This document shows, piece by piece, positions 37,219-45,845 of a stretch of 64,000 nt of DNA. Made by a program: the position numbers and the translations under genes. The notes beneath the pieces are model-generated. The model had not been told where the DNA came from. It worked only from the letters and a program-made list of their open reading frames with translations, and ran no database searches. The DNA is from SG8-38 sp041576815. Its GTDB lineage: Bacteria > Myxococcota_A > Polyangia > Polyangiales > Houyiibacteriaceae. The stretch spans positions 20,635 through 84,634 of the forward strand of contig JBFGKE010000012.1 in the NCBI GenBank assembly GCA_041576815.1, given 5' to 3'. Every line of letters begins with the position of its first letter. Position 1 is the first letter of the stretch.

Positions 37219-38370
37219 ATGGCGCGAGATCTCCACCACGCCTGGGACGTCAACGATCTCTCTCGCGGCCGTGCGCTCTCTTTCGAACGCGGTACACGCG
37301 AGCTTTCGACGGGACTCGGACCGCGCGGGCTGGTTCAAAAGCTCGCCTACCGAATCGATGGCGTGCTGGTTTCACAGTTGGGAAAGCTGAAGCCGTCCGA
37401 TCTCAAGGAGCCGCGTGAGCTCTTGCGAGACCTGACCGCGTTTGCTTCGAGCGACGCGTATCGTTCTTATCGCCGAAGCGACCGCAATTTGTTCCCAGCT
37501 CCGGGACGGATCGCCGTTCGAAAACGCTGGCTGGCGCCGCATCGCGTGGGGTTTTCGGAATGGAGCTGGCAAAGCAAGCACCCGATCTTGTTCCGAGACA
37601 TCGAGCGCGAGTATCAAAGCCACGTCGATAACCAGACCGCGCTTCTTCGCACGCTGAACCTGCGTATCAAGGGCAAGCCCATGGCGATCCTCGTCAACGG
37701 TTTTTCCTCGGGCCATCATCTCATGGAGCGTGTGGCTTGGCCGATGCGCGAGTTCTTTCGGCAAGGCGTGAACGTGTCCCTCTTCGCTCTTCCGTTCCAC
37801 GGCCGGCGTGGTCATGCCTTCCCGCCCGAGTGGCCGCAGCAAGACACCGCGTTCACCATCGAAGGTTTCAGGCAGGCGATCTGGGACTTACAGATCGCGA
37901 TTGACGCAATGCGCTGCACCGGCGCGAGCCACGTCGGGGTCGTCGGTATGAGCCTTGGCGGCTACACCGCAGCACTGCTTGCGACTGTGATGTCCGACAT
38001 CGATTTCTTAATCTCGTTCATCCCGATTGCGAGCGTGCCCGACGTCATGAACGACAACGACTTGGTGCCGGGCTCCGGCAGCGTCCAGCGGACGCTTTAC
38101 GAAGGCTATCGCGATCAGCTCGTACCGATTACACCGGTCTGTCGCGACCCGAGGATCGAGCCGCGGCGGGTTGCAATCATCTCAGGCGCACTCGACAGGC
38201 TCGCGACACCGCGGCACGGCGAGCGGCTCGCCAACCATTTTGGAACCGACCTGATCGAATTCCCCGGTGCGCACCTCGTTCAGCACCGGCGTGCAGACGC
38301 GTTTCGCCGTGCGCTCGAGCGGTTTCGGGCCTCCGGCGTCTTGCCGCGTGGACGGCGCTGGGGACGCTGA
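37219..38370 (+). CDS. Alpha/beta hydrolase
   Basis: 383 residues. The nucleophile elbow GMSLGGYTAALLA (Ser at about 234) and a late His in FPGAHLVQHRR are present; the acid residue is probably in ISGALDRLATP. The N-terminal 120 residues are basic and precede the catalytic domain, longer than in a minimal hydrolase. There is no signal peptide, so it is probably cytoplasmic. It may hydrolyse an ester or lipid, but no substrate can be assigned. It is divergent from the zinc dehydrogenase; a HAD gene converges 5 nt after the stop. Confidence 0.8.
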   Translation: MARDLHHAWDVNDLSRGRALSFERGTRELSTGLGPRGLVQKLAYRIDGVLVSQLGKLKPSDLKEPRELLRDLTAFASSDAYRSYRRSDRNLFPAPGRIAVRKRWLAPHRVGFSEWSWQSKHPILFRDIEREYQSHVDNQTALLRTLNLRIKGKPMAILVNGFSSGHHLMERVAWPMREFFRQGVNVSLFALPFHGRRGHAFPPEWPQQDTAFTIEGFRQAIWDLQIAIDAMRCTGASHVGVVGMSLGGYTAALLATVMSDIDFLISFIPIASVPDVMNDNDLVPGSGSVQRTLYEGYRDQLVPITPVCRDPRIEPRRVAIISGALDRLATPRHGERLANHFGTDLIEFPGAHLVQHRRADAFRRALERFRASGVLPRGRRWGR

Positions 38371-38375
38371 GCGGG

Positions 38376-39044
38376 CTACCACGCGAGGATCGGCCAGCCC
38401 TTCTTCCGCGCGGCGCGACTGAGCCGCGGATCGGGGCTCACCACGCGCGGGTGACCGACCGCCTCGAGCATGGGCGCGTCGGAGTACGAATCGGTGTAGA
38501 AATAGCAGTCGCGGAGCGTCAGCCCGCGCTCGGCGGCCCACACCTGGGCGCGCCGAACCTTCCCGGCTCCGTAGCAAAGCGGCGGCACGAACGATCCGTC
38601 GAGCTTTCCATCGCGGTCGGTGGGGAAATCGTTCGACAGGAAGTCGTCGAGCTGCCAGGTGTCGCGAGCCGCCCGCGCCGCGAACGCCGATGCGCTCGTC
38701 AGCAGGACGAGCTGATGCCCGAGCTCGCGGTGTTCCCTCAGCGCCCGATGGGCACCGGACCGAAGATGGTGCGCGACGTCGCGAGAAAACCATCGTCGCG
38801 TCTCGGCTTCGAGATCGTCGTAGAGGCGGCCGCGATAGTGCCCCACGGCCTCTCGAAACGCGGTCTCGATGTCGATCAACTGAAGATGATAAAGCACGTT
38901 CCACACCAGGACGCGCCCGAACTGTTTGACGGAGATGCTCCCCTTGAGGAGCTCGTGCTTGGCCCAGAGCGTCGAGCTGTTCATGTCGAGCAGCGTGCGG
39001 TCGAGGTCGAAGAACGCGGCGGGCCGGGGGCTCGAGGAAGTCAC
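38376..39044 (-). CDS. HAD-IB family phosphatase (SerB-like)
   Basis: 222 residues from GTG 39044. Motif I FFDLDRTLLD (DxD present), motif II LLTSASAF, motif III Lys in a basic stretch near AGKVRRAQ, motif IV YFYTDSYSDAPML. DSxSD and the helical cap fit the HAD-IB group (phosphoserine phosphatase and relatives). The longer open frame to 39167 overlaps the divergent gene and lacks coding signs. The substrate is probably a small phosphate ester. Confidence 0.85.
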   Translation of the reverse strand: MTSSSPRPAAFFDLDRTLLDMNSSTLWAKHELLKGSISVKQFGRVLVWNVLYHLQLIDIETAFREAVGHYRGRLYDDLEAETRRWFSRDVAHHLRSGAHRALREHRELGHQLVLLTSASAFAARAARDTWQLDDFLSNDFPTDRDGKLDGSFVPPLCYGAGKVRRAQVWAAERGLTLRDCYFYTDSYSDAPMLEAVGHPRVVSPDPRLSRAARKKGWPILAW

Positions 39045-39123
39045 CCGGGCAGGCTGGTCCAAAGCAGAGCGGCGCGCCAGGGGGCTTGCGCACGGAGGAA
39101 ACTGCTGGCTTGATGCAGGCGTG

Positions 39124-40035
39124 ATGTCACGACCGCCGACGGTCACGAACGAGCAGATCGCGGACATTCTCGAACAGGTCGCCGATCGGCTCGAGTCGCA
39201 GCGCGCAAACGTCTATCGTGTCGACGCGTACCGGGCGGGTGCCGCGGTGGTTCGGCGCCACGAGAGCAGTGTCCAGGACGTCGCGCTCACCGAGGGCCGC
39301 GCGGCGCTCGACGCGCTCCCGCAGATCGGGTCCAGCCTCGCCGGGTCGATCGACGAAATCGCCCACACGGGACGGCTTCGTCTGCTCGAGCGTCTGGACG
39401 GACGTCTTTCACCGGTAGAGCTCTTCAAGACGGTACCGGGGATCGGCGAGGAGCTCGCCGAGCGAATTCACCGCGAGCTTCACATCGACACGCTCGAGGC
39501 GCTCGAGGTCGCGGCGCACGACGGACGGCTCGACGCGGTCGCAGGATTCGGCCCGCGCCGGCTGGAGGCGATTCGCGACATCTTGGCCACGATGTTGACG
39601 CGGTCGTCGCGAGGAAGAGCGCGACGCTTCGAGGAGCTGCGGCACGCTGGGGCCAGTGTCGCGTTGGACGAGAAGGCCGAAGCGCGACCGGACGTGGCTC
39701 TCCTCTTGGACATCGACCGCCGGTATCGCGACAAAGCCGACGCCGACGAGCTCCCCCGCATCGCACCGAAACGAAACAACCCCGACGGCACGGCGTGGCT
39801 TCCAATCATGCACGCGTACGAAGATGGCTGGCACCTCACCGCTTCGTTCTCCAACACCGACCGCGCGCACGAGCTCGGCCGCGTTCGCGATTGGGTCGTG
39901 ATCTACTTCGAACGCGACGGCCACGAAGGCCAGTGCACCGTCGTGACGGAATATCGCGGGCCCCAGACCGGCCAGCGCGTCGTCCGCGGACGCGAGGACG
40001 AAACCGCGGAGCTTCGCCGCGCTCAACCGACCTGA
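39124..40035 (+). CDS. Helix-hairpin-helix protein like the N-terminus of family X DNA polymerases
   Basis: 303 residues from ATG 39124 (GTG 39121 also possible). Residues 1 to about 155 match the 8-kDa/fingers part of bacterial PolX: TNEQIADILEQVADRLESQRANVYRVDAYRAGA, then HhH motifs around LPQIGSSLAGSIDEIAHTG and VPGIGEELAERIHRELHIDTLEALEVA. The palm nucleotidyltransferase domain and PHP domain are missing. The C-terminal 130 residues are an unrelated compact domain (GTAWLPIMHAYEDGWHLTASFSNTDRAHELGRVRDWVVIYFE…GQCTVVTE). It probably binds DNA and is not a polymerase. It overlaps the 3' end of the convergent esterase gene by 13 nt. Confidence 0.75.
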   Translation: MSRPPTVTNEQIADILEQVADRLESQRANVYRVDAYRAGAAVVRRHESSVQDVALTEGRAALDALPQIGSSLAGSIDEIAHTGRLRLLERLDGRLSPVELFKTVPGIGEELAERIHRELHIDTLEALEVAAHDGRLDAVAGFGPRRLEAIRDILATMLTRSSRGRARRFEELRHAGASVALDEKAEARPDVALLLDIDRRYRDKADADELPRIAPKRNNPDGTAWLPIMHAYEDGWHLTASFSNTDRAHELGRVRDWVVIYFERDGHEGQCTVVTEYRGPQTGQRVVRGREDETAELRRAQPT

Positions 40036-40742
40036 TTGGAGATGAAGCGGCCAAGCGCGTCGAGCACGGGCATCGGAATCTCGTGGCCGCCGCGAAATGG
40101 CAGCCACTCGGTTGCGAGGCCGGCGGTCCGCATCGTGTCGCGGAGCTGCTCGGCGGCTTGAAACGAAAGCAGCGGGTCCTGCATGCCGTGGCTCTGGAAG
40201 ACTGGCATCTCTGGGCGCCGCGCCATCCCGGCCGTCCACGCGCCGAGGTTCACCGGCGTCCCCGAGAGAATCACCAGTGCGCCGGGATTCACGTCTCGGG
40301 TAAACGCGGCGTTGCAGGCCGCCATCGAGCCCTGCGAAAATCCACCGACGACGAGCTGCCCGTCGGCGACCCCGAGCTCGCGCTGAAGCGCGGCCAGCAT
40401 ACCCACCACAGCGTCGGTTGCCGGCTCCATTCCGTCGGGAACCTCGTCTGCGTAGCTCTTCGGCCCCTGGGCGAGCGCCTGCTCCGCGCGAGCGAGATCG
40501 AGCATCCACCAGGCACGCGCGCCGAACATTCCGGGGATTTCGTAGGGTGCCTCCGGAAACGCAAAGCGTACGTCGCGCGGCACGTCGAGCACGCGCCAGA
40601 GGCCGACCAGATCGGTGCCGGGAGCGCCAAAGCCGTGCATGAGCACCACGAGAGGCCCGTCGCCGCCCCCTTCGCGATCCTCGCCACCGGTTAGGCGGAC
40701 CTCGATGCCATCAAAGCGTGCTTGCCGCATCCGCGGAAGCAT
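40023..40742 (-). CDS. Phospholipase/carboxylesterase family serine hydrolase
   Basis: 239 residues (ATG 40730 is an alternative start). GFSQGSMAACNAAFT holds the nucleophile in the GxSxG motif, MHGFGAPGTDLVG the oxyanion loop, HGMQDPLLSF the Asp and GGHEIPMPVLDAL the His. The order and spacing match the phospholipase/carboxylesterase (Abhydrolase_2) family, which deacylates small esters or lysophospholipids. No signal peptide is seen. It is convergent with the HhH gene. Confidence 0.87.
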   Translation of the reverse strand: MLPRMRQARFDGIEVRLTGGEDREGGGDGPLVVLMHGFGAPGTDLVGLWRVLDVPRDVRFAFPEAPYEIPGMFGARAWWMLDLARAEQALAQGPKSYADEVPDGMEPATDAVVGMLAALQRELGVADGQLVVGGFSQGSMAACNAAFTRDVNPGALVILSGTPVNLGAWTAGMARRPEMPVFQSHGMQDPLLSFQAAEQLRDTMRTAGLATEWLPFRGGHEIPMPVLDALGRFISNQVG

Positions 40743-40807
40743 AGCGCAGCCGTGCCTCGGTGCTCGCGCTCAGATGTCGCCTTCGTTGACGAAGGAGAAC
40801 TGCCTAT

Positions 40808-41125
40808 TTAGTTCAGGGTGGTGTGGCGGACGTAGTGGCCGTTTTCGAAGGCGTCGAAGAACTCGGTGATGAGGGGGTGCTCGATCGGGGCGCCGAGGTC
40901 GTCGGGCTCGAGGTTGCGTTCTGCCACGTACGTTTCGTGAAACGCGCCGCCAACGAGGACCCGATACCACGGGGCGTCTTTCGGCGGCCGGCTCTTCGCG
41001 ACTTGCTCGTACCACTCGTCGCTCAGCGAGAACGCCGGATCGACGTCGATGACCACCCCCCGATAGTCGAAGAGCCTATGGTGGACGAGCTGGCCAATCG
41101 TGAACTTGGGTTGAATCAGAATCAC
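40808..41125 (-). CDS. hspQ: HspQ/YccV-like protein (hemimethylated-DNA-binding fold)
   Basis: 105 residues, the usual length. FTIGQLVHHRLFDYRGVVIDVDPAFSLSDEWYEQVAKSRPPKDAPWYRVLV is the conserved core of HspQ, ending with HTTLN. In E. coli HspQ is a heat-shock protein that tunes Lon and DnaA turnover; whether that holds here is unknown. It stands alone between the esterase and the tRNA gene. Confidence 0.88.
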   Translation of the reverse strand: MILIQPKFTIGQLVHHRLFDYRGVVIDVDPAFSLSDEWYEQVAKSRPPKDAPWYRVLVGGAFHETYVAERNLEPDDLGAPIEHPLITEFFDAFENGHYVRHTTLN

Positions 41126-41237
41126 GCGCCTGATCGGTACTCCCCCCGTGCGGAAGTGTCCAGCTTCAACGCGAGGCTCCGGAGCTCGGATTTGAACGAC
41201 ATCGCCACCGTGCTAGCCATGCGAAATCACACCGCAA

Positions 41238-41320
<83 letters not shown>

Positions 41321-41355
41321 CGACTGGAAGACGAGGCCGCCTGACGGCACGTCGC

Positions 41356-41877
41356 TCAGAAGACCAGGGCGCCAGAGGGGATGTCCCACTGAAGGCGACG
41401 GCCGTACTGACTGCGGCGAATGTCGCGTTGGATTTCCCGTTTTCGCTTGTTGGAGACGCCGAGCATGATGCCGGACGTAAGCATGCCGACGAAGCCCAAG
41501 CCGACGAGGGTTCCACCGAGAGGCAGCATGACCTTGCCTGCGTTGTTGCAGAGCAGGCTATCGTAAGTGTTCGCCTGTTCTTTCGGCACCTCCTGACACT
41601 GCGAGAGCCCGATGCCCGCAAAGATGGCGCCGACCGCGAAGCCAGTGCTGGTGCCGATGAGCGCGTTTCGTGTGCGCCGGCTGCGCGCGTTGGCTTCTTC
41701 GAGGTCGACTTGCCACCAGCGCTCCTGCGAAATCTGCCTAGGCGCGTCGGTTGTCGTCGAAGAAGTGGAGGCTGCTTCGCCTTCAACAAACGTAGAGGCC
41801 TGTTGCGCAGATGCGGGGGCCGCCACCCAACAAACGACGAAGAGAAAGCGAGTTGCTGCAAGCGATGCGCGGTTCAT
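41356..41877 (-). CDS. Secreted/periplasmic protein with a Gly-rich membrane-like segment
   Basis: 173 residues from ATG 41877. The N-terminus is a signal peptide (LFVVCWVAAPASAQQ). The mature part is Thr/Ser-rich, then WWQVDLEEANARSRRTRNALIGTSTG, a Gly-rich hydrophobic stretch with small residues (AVGAIFAGIGLSQC, LPLGGTLVGLGFVGMLTSGIMLGV), and a basic C-terminus with RRSQYGRRLQWDI. This resembles the Gly-rich hydrophobic hypothetical proteins common in Myxococcota. The function is unknown. Confidence 0.6.
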   Translation of the reverse strand: MNRASLAATRFLFVVCWVAAPASAQQASTFVEGEAASTSSTTTDAPRQISQERWWQVDLEEANARSRRTRNALIGTSTGFAVGAIFAGIGLSQCQEVPKEQANTYDSLLCNNAGKVMLPLGGTLVGLGFVGMLTSGIMLGVSNKRKREIQRDIRRSQYGRRLQWDIPSGALVF

Positions 41878-41990
41878 GGGGTGAACGCTAGCCCAACGGC
41901 CAGGGCTCATCAAACCTAGAGCGCTTCAGTCAGAAACTCGATGAGGAGACGATTCGACTTGGCTTCTGCGAGAATGTTCCCGATGCGCGA

Positions 41991-43523
41991 CTACAGCCGG
42001 TCGGTCGCCTCCGCCAGCGCATAGAGCCGCTCTGCGAGCGGACGATCGAGCTTTTGTTTCTTGAGCCTCCAAGTCCAGTTGCGGCCGGTGGTCCCTGGAC
42101 GATTCATGCGATGCCGCCCATCGAGGCGGAGCGCGTCTTGAAGCGGGAGGACTACCGTATCGGCCGTGGAGGCAAACAGCGCGCGAATCGCGGCATCGAC
42201 GATTTCGGTGTCGCGGTGAACGCCAAAGTAGCTCTGCACGCGCGCGAGCTCGGCTTTGGCGCTAGCGTTCGACCGCGCGCGGCGCCGAAGGTCCCGATAC
42301 CAACCTAGGACGGTATCGCTGTCGTGCGTGCCGGTGACCGCGACCGTCTCGCGGGAGAACGCGTGGGGTCGATGCACCCGGTTCCCGGGCTCGTTTCCAA
42401 ACGCAAACTGCAACACCTTCATTCCAGGGAGCCCGTACCGGTCACGCAGGTCCCACACCTCTTGTGTGACCGTGCCGAGATCCTCCGCGATGAACGGAAG
42501 CTCACCGTACGTGCGCGTTAGCTGGTCGAAGAGCGCGCGCCCCGGGGCGCTGATCCATCGCCCGCCCTTCGCGGTCTTGGATCGGTTTGGAATGCGCCAG
42601 TAGCGGGCGAAGCCGATGAAGTGGTCGAGTCGCACCAAGTCGAAGAGATCGAGCTGGCGCCTAAGCCGCGCTTTCCACCATGCGAAACCAGTGCGCTCGT
42701 GCTCCTTCCAGTCGTAGAGTGCATTTCCCCAACGCTGACCGTCCTCGTTGAACGCATCGGGTGGAGCGCCCGCAACGAACCGCGGCCGCCCGTTTGCATG
42801 GAGCAGAAAGGCGTCCGGATGTACCCAGACGTCCGCGCTCTGGTGAGCGACGAACATCGGCAGGTCGCCGATGATCCCCACCTGCCTTCGCTTGCAACTT
42901 TTTCTGAGCGCCCTCCACTGTCGGTCGAACAGGAACTGCTCGAAGGCGACATAGCCGATGCGTTCAGCAAGTTGCTTGCGCGCGGAAGCGAGGGCTTGCG
43001 GCTGCCGCCGCGCGACGCTTTTGGGCCAGGCCGTCCAGTCGGCGGTCCCATACCGGTCTCTGAGCGTGACGAACAGACAGTAATCATCGAGCCAGCCTCG
43101 CTCGCGATCCCGAAAAGCGTTGAAGTGACGCTGCATCGCGTGCGGCCTGCGCGAAAGGAAGGCTTCATGAGCCTGCGCCAGCAACTTCGATCGCAGTCTT
43201 CTCGAGCTTTCGAAGTGCGCTCGCCAAGTTTTCGCACCCTCGGGCACACCCTGGAGTGACCGCGCGCTCAGCAGCCCGTCTGTCACCAATGCCGCCGGAG
43301 AAATCATCATCGGCTCGCATGCAAACGTCGAGATGCTGGAATAGGGCGACGCAAAGGGGCCGATCGGGTTGAGCGGAAGCGTTTGCCACCAGCGTTGCCC
43401 CGCGTCCGCGAGGAAGTCGGCAAACGCGTGCGCAGAAGGCCCGAGATCCCCGGTGTAGGGCCCGCCTGGGAGCGAGGTGACGTGCAGGAGGATTCCGCTG
43501 TGCCTCGGAAGCCGCACCCTCAC
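41991..43523 (-). CDS. malQ: 4-alpha-glucanotransferase (amylomaltase)
   Basis: 510 residues, GH77. It opens with RHSGILLHVTSLPGGPYTGDLGPSAHAFADFLADAGQRWWQTLPLNP, typical of MalQ. VRLDHFIGFARYWRIP supplies the nucleophile Asp, PFIAEDLGTVT the Glu, and TGTHDSDTVLGWY the third acidic residue. It transfers glucan segments between maltodextrins in the cytoplasm. The ATG overlaps the glgX stop by 4 nt, so both act in glycogen breakdown as one unit. Length is normal. Confidence 0.95.
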   Translation of the reverse strand: MRVRLPRHSGILLHVTSLPGGPYTGDLGPSAHAFADFLADAGQRWWQTLPLNPIGPFASPYSSISTFACEPMMISPAALVTDGLLSARSLQGVPEGAKTWRAHFESSRRLRSKLLAQAHEAFLSRRPHAMQRHFNAFRDRERGWLDDYCLFVTLRDRYGTADWTAWPKSVARRQPQALASARKQLAERIGYVAFEQFLFDRQWRALRKSCKRRQVGIIGDLPMFVAHQSADVWVHPDAFLLHANGRPRFVAGAPPDAFNEDGQRWGNALYDWKEHERTGFAWWKARLRRQLDLFDLVRLDHFIGFARYWRIPNRSKTAKGGRWISAPGRALFDQLTRTYGELPFIAEDLGTVTQEVWDLRDRYGLPGMKVLQFAFGNEPGNRVHRPHAFSRETVAVTGTHDSDTVLGWYRDLRRRARSNASAKAELARVQSYFGVHRDTEIVDAAIRALFASTADTVVLPLQDALRLDGRHRMNRPGTTGRNWTWRLKKQKLDRPLAERLYALAEATDRL

Positions 43524-45592
43524 CTCGCGCCGCGCTGAGCCACCAGGACGACGATTGAGTAAGGCTGTACGACGTGCTCGACCTCGCTCACGATCTCAGC
43601 TTCGTGCAGCTCCGCGAAGTCGTGAGGCGATGGGCGGTGGGTGTCGATGATGCGCCGCCATTGGCCCACTCCACCCTCGTGCGGGACGGGAAGGTCGAAC
43701 GTCAAGGGCTCGGTGTATGCGTTCAACATGAAGTGCCACCAATAAAGCAACCCCTCGACGGAAAATGCGAGGCTCCGTGAGTGGTGGGCGACGTCGGGCT
43801 CGTGAAGCCTGATGCCATGCCAATGGACTGGAACGGCGTGGAGCAGATCGGCGAGGCTCATTTCGGGCGTCTCGACGGCCACGTGCAGCCGGAACCGAAT
43901 CAGCTTCCGAACGAAACGGTGAAGGCCAGCGTGCTTTTCGAGCAAGCTCCAATCGAACCAGCTGAGCTCGCTGTCGTGGCAATAGGCGTTGTTGTTCCCA
44001 AGTTGCGTCCTGCGCGTTTCGTCGCCCATCAAGAGCATCGGCACGCCGAGCGAGAGGAGGTTCGTCGTAAAGAAGTTCTTGATCTGCTGATTGCGGAGCT
44101 GTTCGATCGCTGGGTCGTCGGTCGGGCCTTCGACGCCGCAGTTCCAGCTCCGGTTGTCGTCGGTGCCGTCTCGGTTGTCCTCCTGGTTTTCCCAGTTGTG
44201 CTTTTGGTCATAAGAAACGAGATCGTTCAGTGTGAACCCGTCATGGCACGTCACGAAGTTGATGCTTTGCTCGGCCTCGCGCCCTCTCGGCCCATAGATG
44301 TCCGGGCTCGCCAGAAACCGGGCCGCTACCTTTTCGACGTGGCCCTCGTCGCCTCGAAAGAACGAGCGGACGTCGTCTCGGAAGCGGCCGTTCCACTCTT
44401 TCCAGTGATCGCCAAAGAAGCTACCGACCTGGTAGAGGCCCGCGGCATCCCATGCTTCCGCGATGAGCTTGGTGCCGCTTAGAACCGGGTCGGTCTCGAT
44501 GTCCCAGAGCACGGGCGGGTTCGGCACCGGGCGACCTTCGATGTCGCGCGACAGGATCGACGCGAGGTCGAAACGAAAACCATCGACGTGCATCTCCGTC
44601 ACCCAATAACGCAAGCTGTCGAGAATGAGGCGCCGCACCACTGCATGGTTTGCGTTCAGCGTGTTCCCGGTGCCGCTGTAGTCGGCATACTTCGACTGGT
44701 TGCCGCGTTCGAGGATGTAATAGCTGCTGTTGTCGAGGCCCCTGAACGAGAGGGTCGCTCCGTCTTCTCCCGCTTCGGCCGTGTGGTTGTAGACGACATC
44801 CAGGATGACCTCGATGTTGGCCCGATGGAGCGCTTTGACCATGTCTCGAAACTCGTCGAGCACCTCGAGCGGTTCATCGTGGGAGGCGTAGCCGCCGTGC
44901 GGTGCGAAGAACGAGATCGGGTTGTAGCCCCAGTAGTTGGTGAGGCCGGGGGGAGCCTCCTGAGGGTCGAACTGAAACACCGGCAAGAGCTCGACCGCGG
45001 TCACGCCGAGCTCCTGAAGGTACGGGATCTTGTCGATGAGGCCTGCAAACGTCCCCCGCTTCGGGTCAGAGACCCCGGAGCTCGGGTGCCGCGTGAACCC
45101 GCGAACGTGCATTTCGTAGATCACCGTCTCGAGGAAGCTATGACCCGGTGCGGTGTCGCCTTCCCAGTCGTACGCCTCGAGATCGGCCACGACGCTCTTC
45201 ATCGCTGTCGCTGCCGTCTCCCCAGGCCTGCGAGCCGCTTCGCGATCATAGAGGCGCGGCACGGCAACGCATCGGCCATACGGATCGAGTAACACTTTGT
45301 CGCGGTCGTAGCGCAGACCTTCTTGTGGCGCGTACCGCCCGTCGGCCCGGTAGGCGTAGACCTGGCCCGGTCCAATGCCGGGCACGAACGCGTGCCAGTA
45401 ATGAAAAGTACGATTCTTTCGCGACGGATCGAGCCGGATCACCCGCGATGGACGTGCTTCCTCGGGACCGTCGAACAGGAGTAACTCGAGCGCGTCGCAG
45501 TGCTTCGAGTAGATGCTGAAGTTCACTCCGTCCCGCTGGACTGTTGACCCCAACGGATAGCTTTGGCCGGTCTCGATCGTCGATGAGCTCAA
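43520..45592 (-). CDS. glgX: Glycogen debranching enzyme (isoamylase type)
   Basis: 690 residues, GH13 subfamily 11. N-terminal CBM48 (PLGSTVQRDGVNFSIYSKHCDALELLLF), then catalytic barrel: VYNHTAE, GFRFDLASIL (nucleophile Asp), LIAEAWDAAGLYQVG (acid Glu) and TCHDGFTLNDLVSYDQKHN (His-Asp). It removes short alpha-1,6 branches left by phosphorylase. It is the first gene of the glgX-malQ unit. A 253-nt region with a tandem repeat lies upstream. Confidence 0.95.
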   Translation of the reverse strand: MSSSTIETGQSYPLGSTVQRDGVNFSIYSKHCDALELLLFDGPEEARPSRVIRLDPSRKNRTFHYWHAFVPGIGPGQVYAYRADGRYAPQEGLRYDRDKVLLDPYGRCVAVPRLYDREAARRPGETAATAMKSVVADLEAYDWEGDTAPGHSFLETVIYEMHVRGFTRHPSSGVSDPKRGTFAGLIDKIPYLQELGVTAVELLPVFQFDPQEAPPGLTNYWGYNPISFFAPHGGYASHDEPLEVLDEFRDMVKALHRANIEVILDVVYNHTAEAGEDGATLSFRGLDNSSYYILERGNQSKYADYSGTGNTLNANHAVVRRLILDSLRYWVTEMHVDGFRFDLASILSRDIEGRPVPNPPVLWDIETDPVLSGTKLIAEAWDAAGLYQVGSFFGDHWKEWNGRFRDDVRSFFRGDEGHVEKVAARFLASPDIYGPRGREAEQSINFVTCHDGFTLNDLVSYDQKHNWENQEDNRDGTDDNRSWNCGVEGPTDDPAIEQLRNQQIKNFFTTNLLSLGVPMLLMGDETRRTQLGNNNAYCHDSELSWFDWSLLEKHAGLHRFVRKLIRFRLHVAVETPEMSLADLLHAVPVHWHGIRLHEPDVAHHSRSLAFSVEGLLYWWHFMLNAYTEPLTFDLPVPHEGGVGQWRRIIDTHRPSPHDFAELHEAEIVSEVEHVVQPYSIVVLVAQRGAR

Positions 45593-45610
45593 CGGAGCCG
45601 AGTGTACCGT

Positions 45611-45662
45611 TTAAGGCGCACGCACGCTTTGGCGAGTTAAGGCGCACGCACGCTTTGGCGAG
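45611..45662. repeat. Perfect 26-bp tandem duplication
   Basis: Two head-to-tail copies of a 26-bp unit beginning TTAAGGCGCACGCACG and ending TTTGGCGAG: 45611-45636 and 45637-45662. It sits about 20 nt upstream of glgX and 184 nt upstream of the DUF3326 gene, in the divergent intergenic region 45593-45845. Nothing else is recognisable in that region. Confidence 0.97.
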
Positions 45663-45845
45663 CTCTGGGGAGCCTGGGACGCTAAAAACGCGTACGAAGA
45701 CACTGAGCTGACCAGGCGTTCTTCATCGGCGGCCTCGGAGGTCAACCAGGGTCGTTTCGTTGTCGGACTGGTCATTGTAGCCCGGATACGCTAGACGCCC
45801 TCCCATGCTGGCGCAGGCCTTTCACAGTCACGAGCCAAGGCTCCA

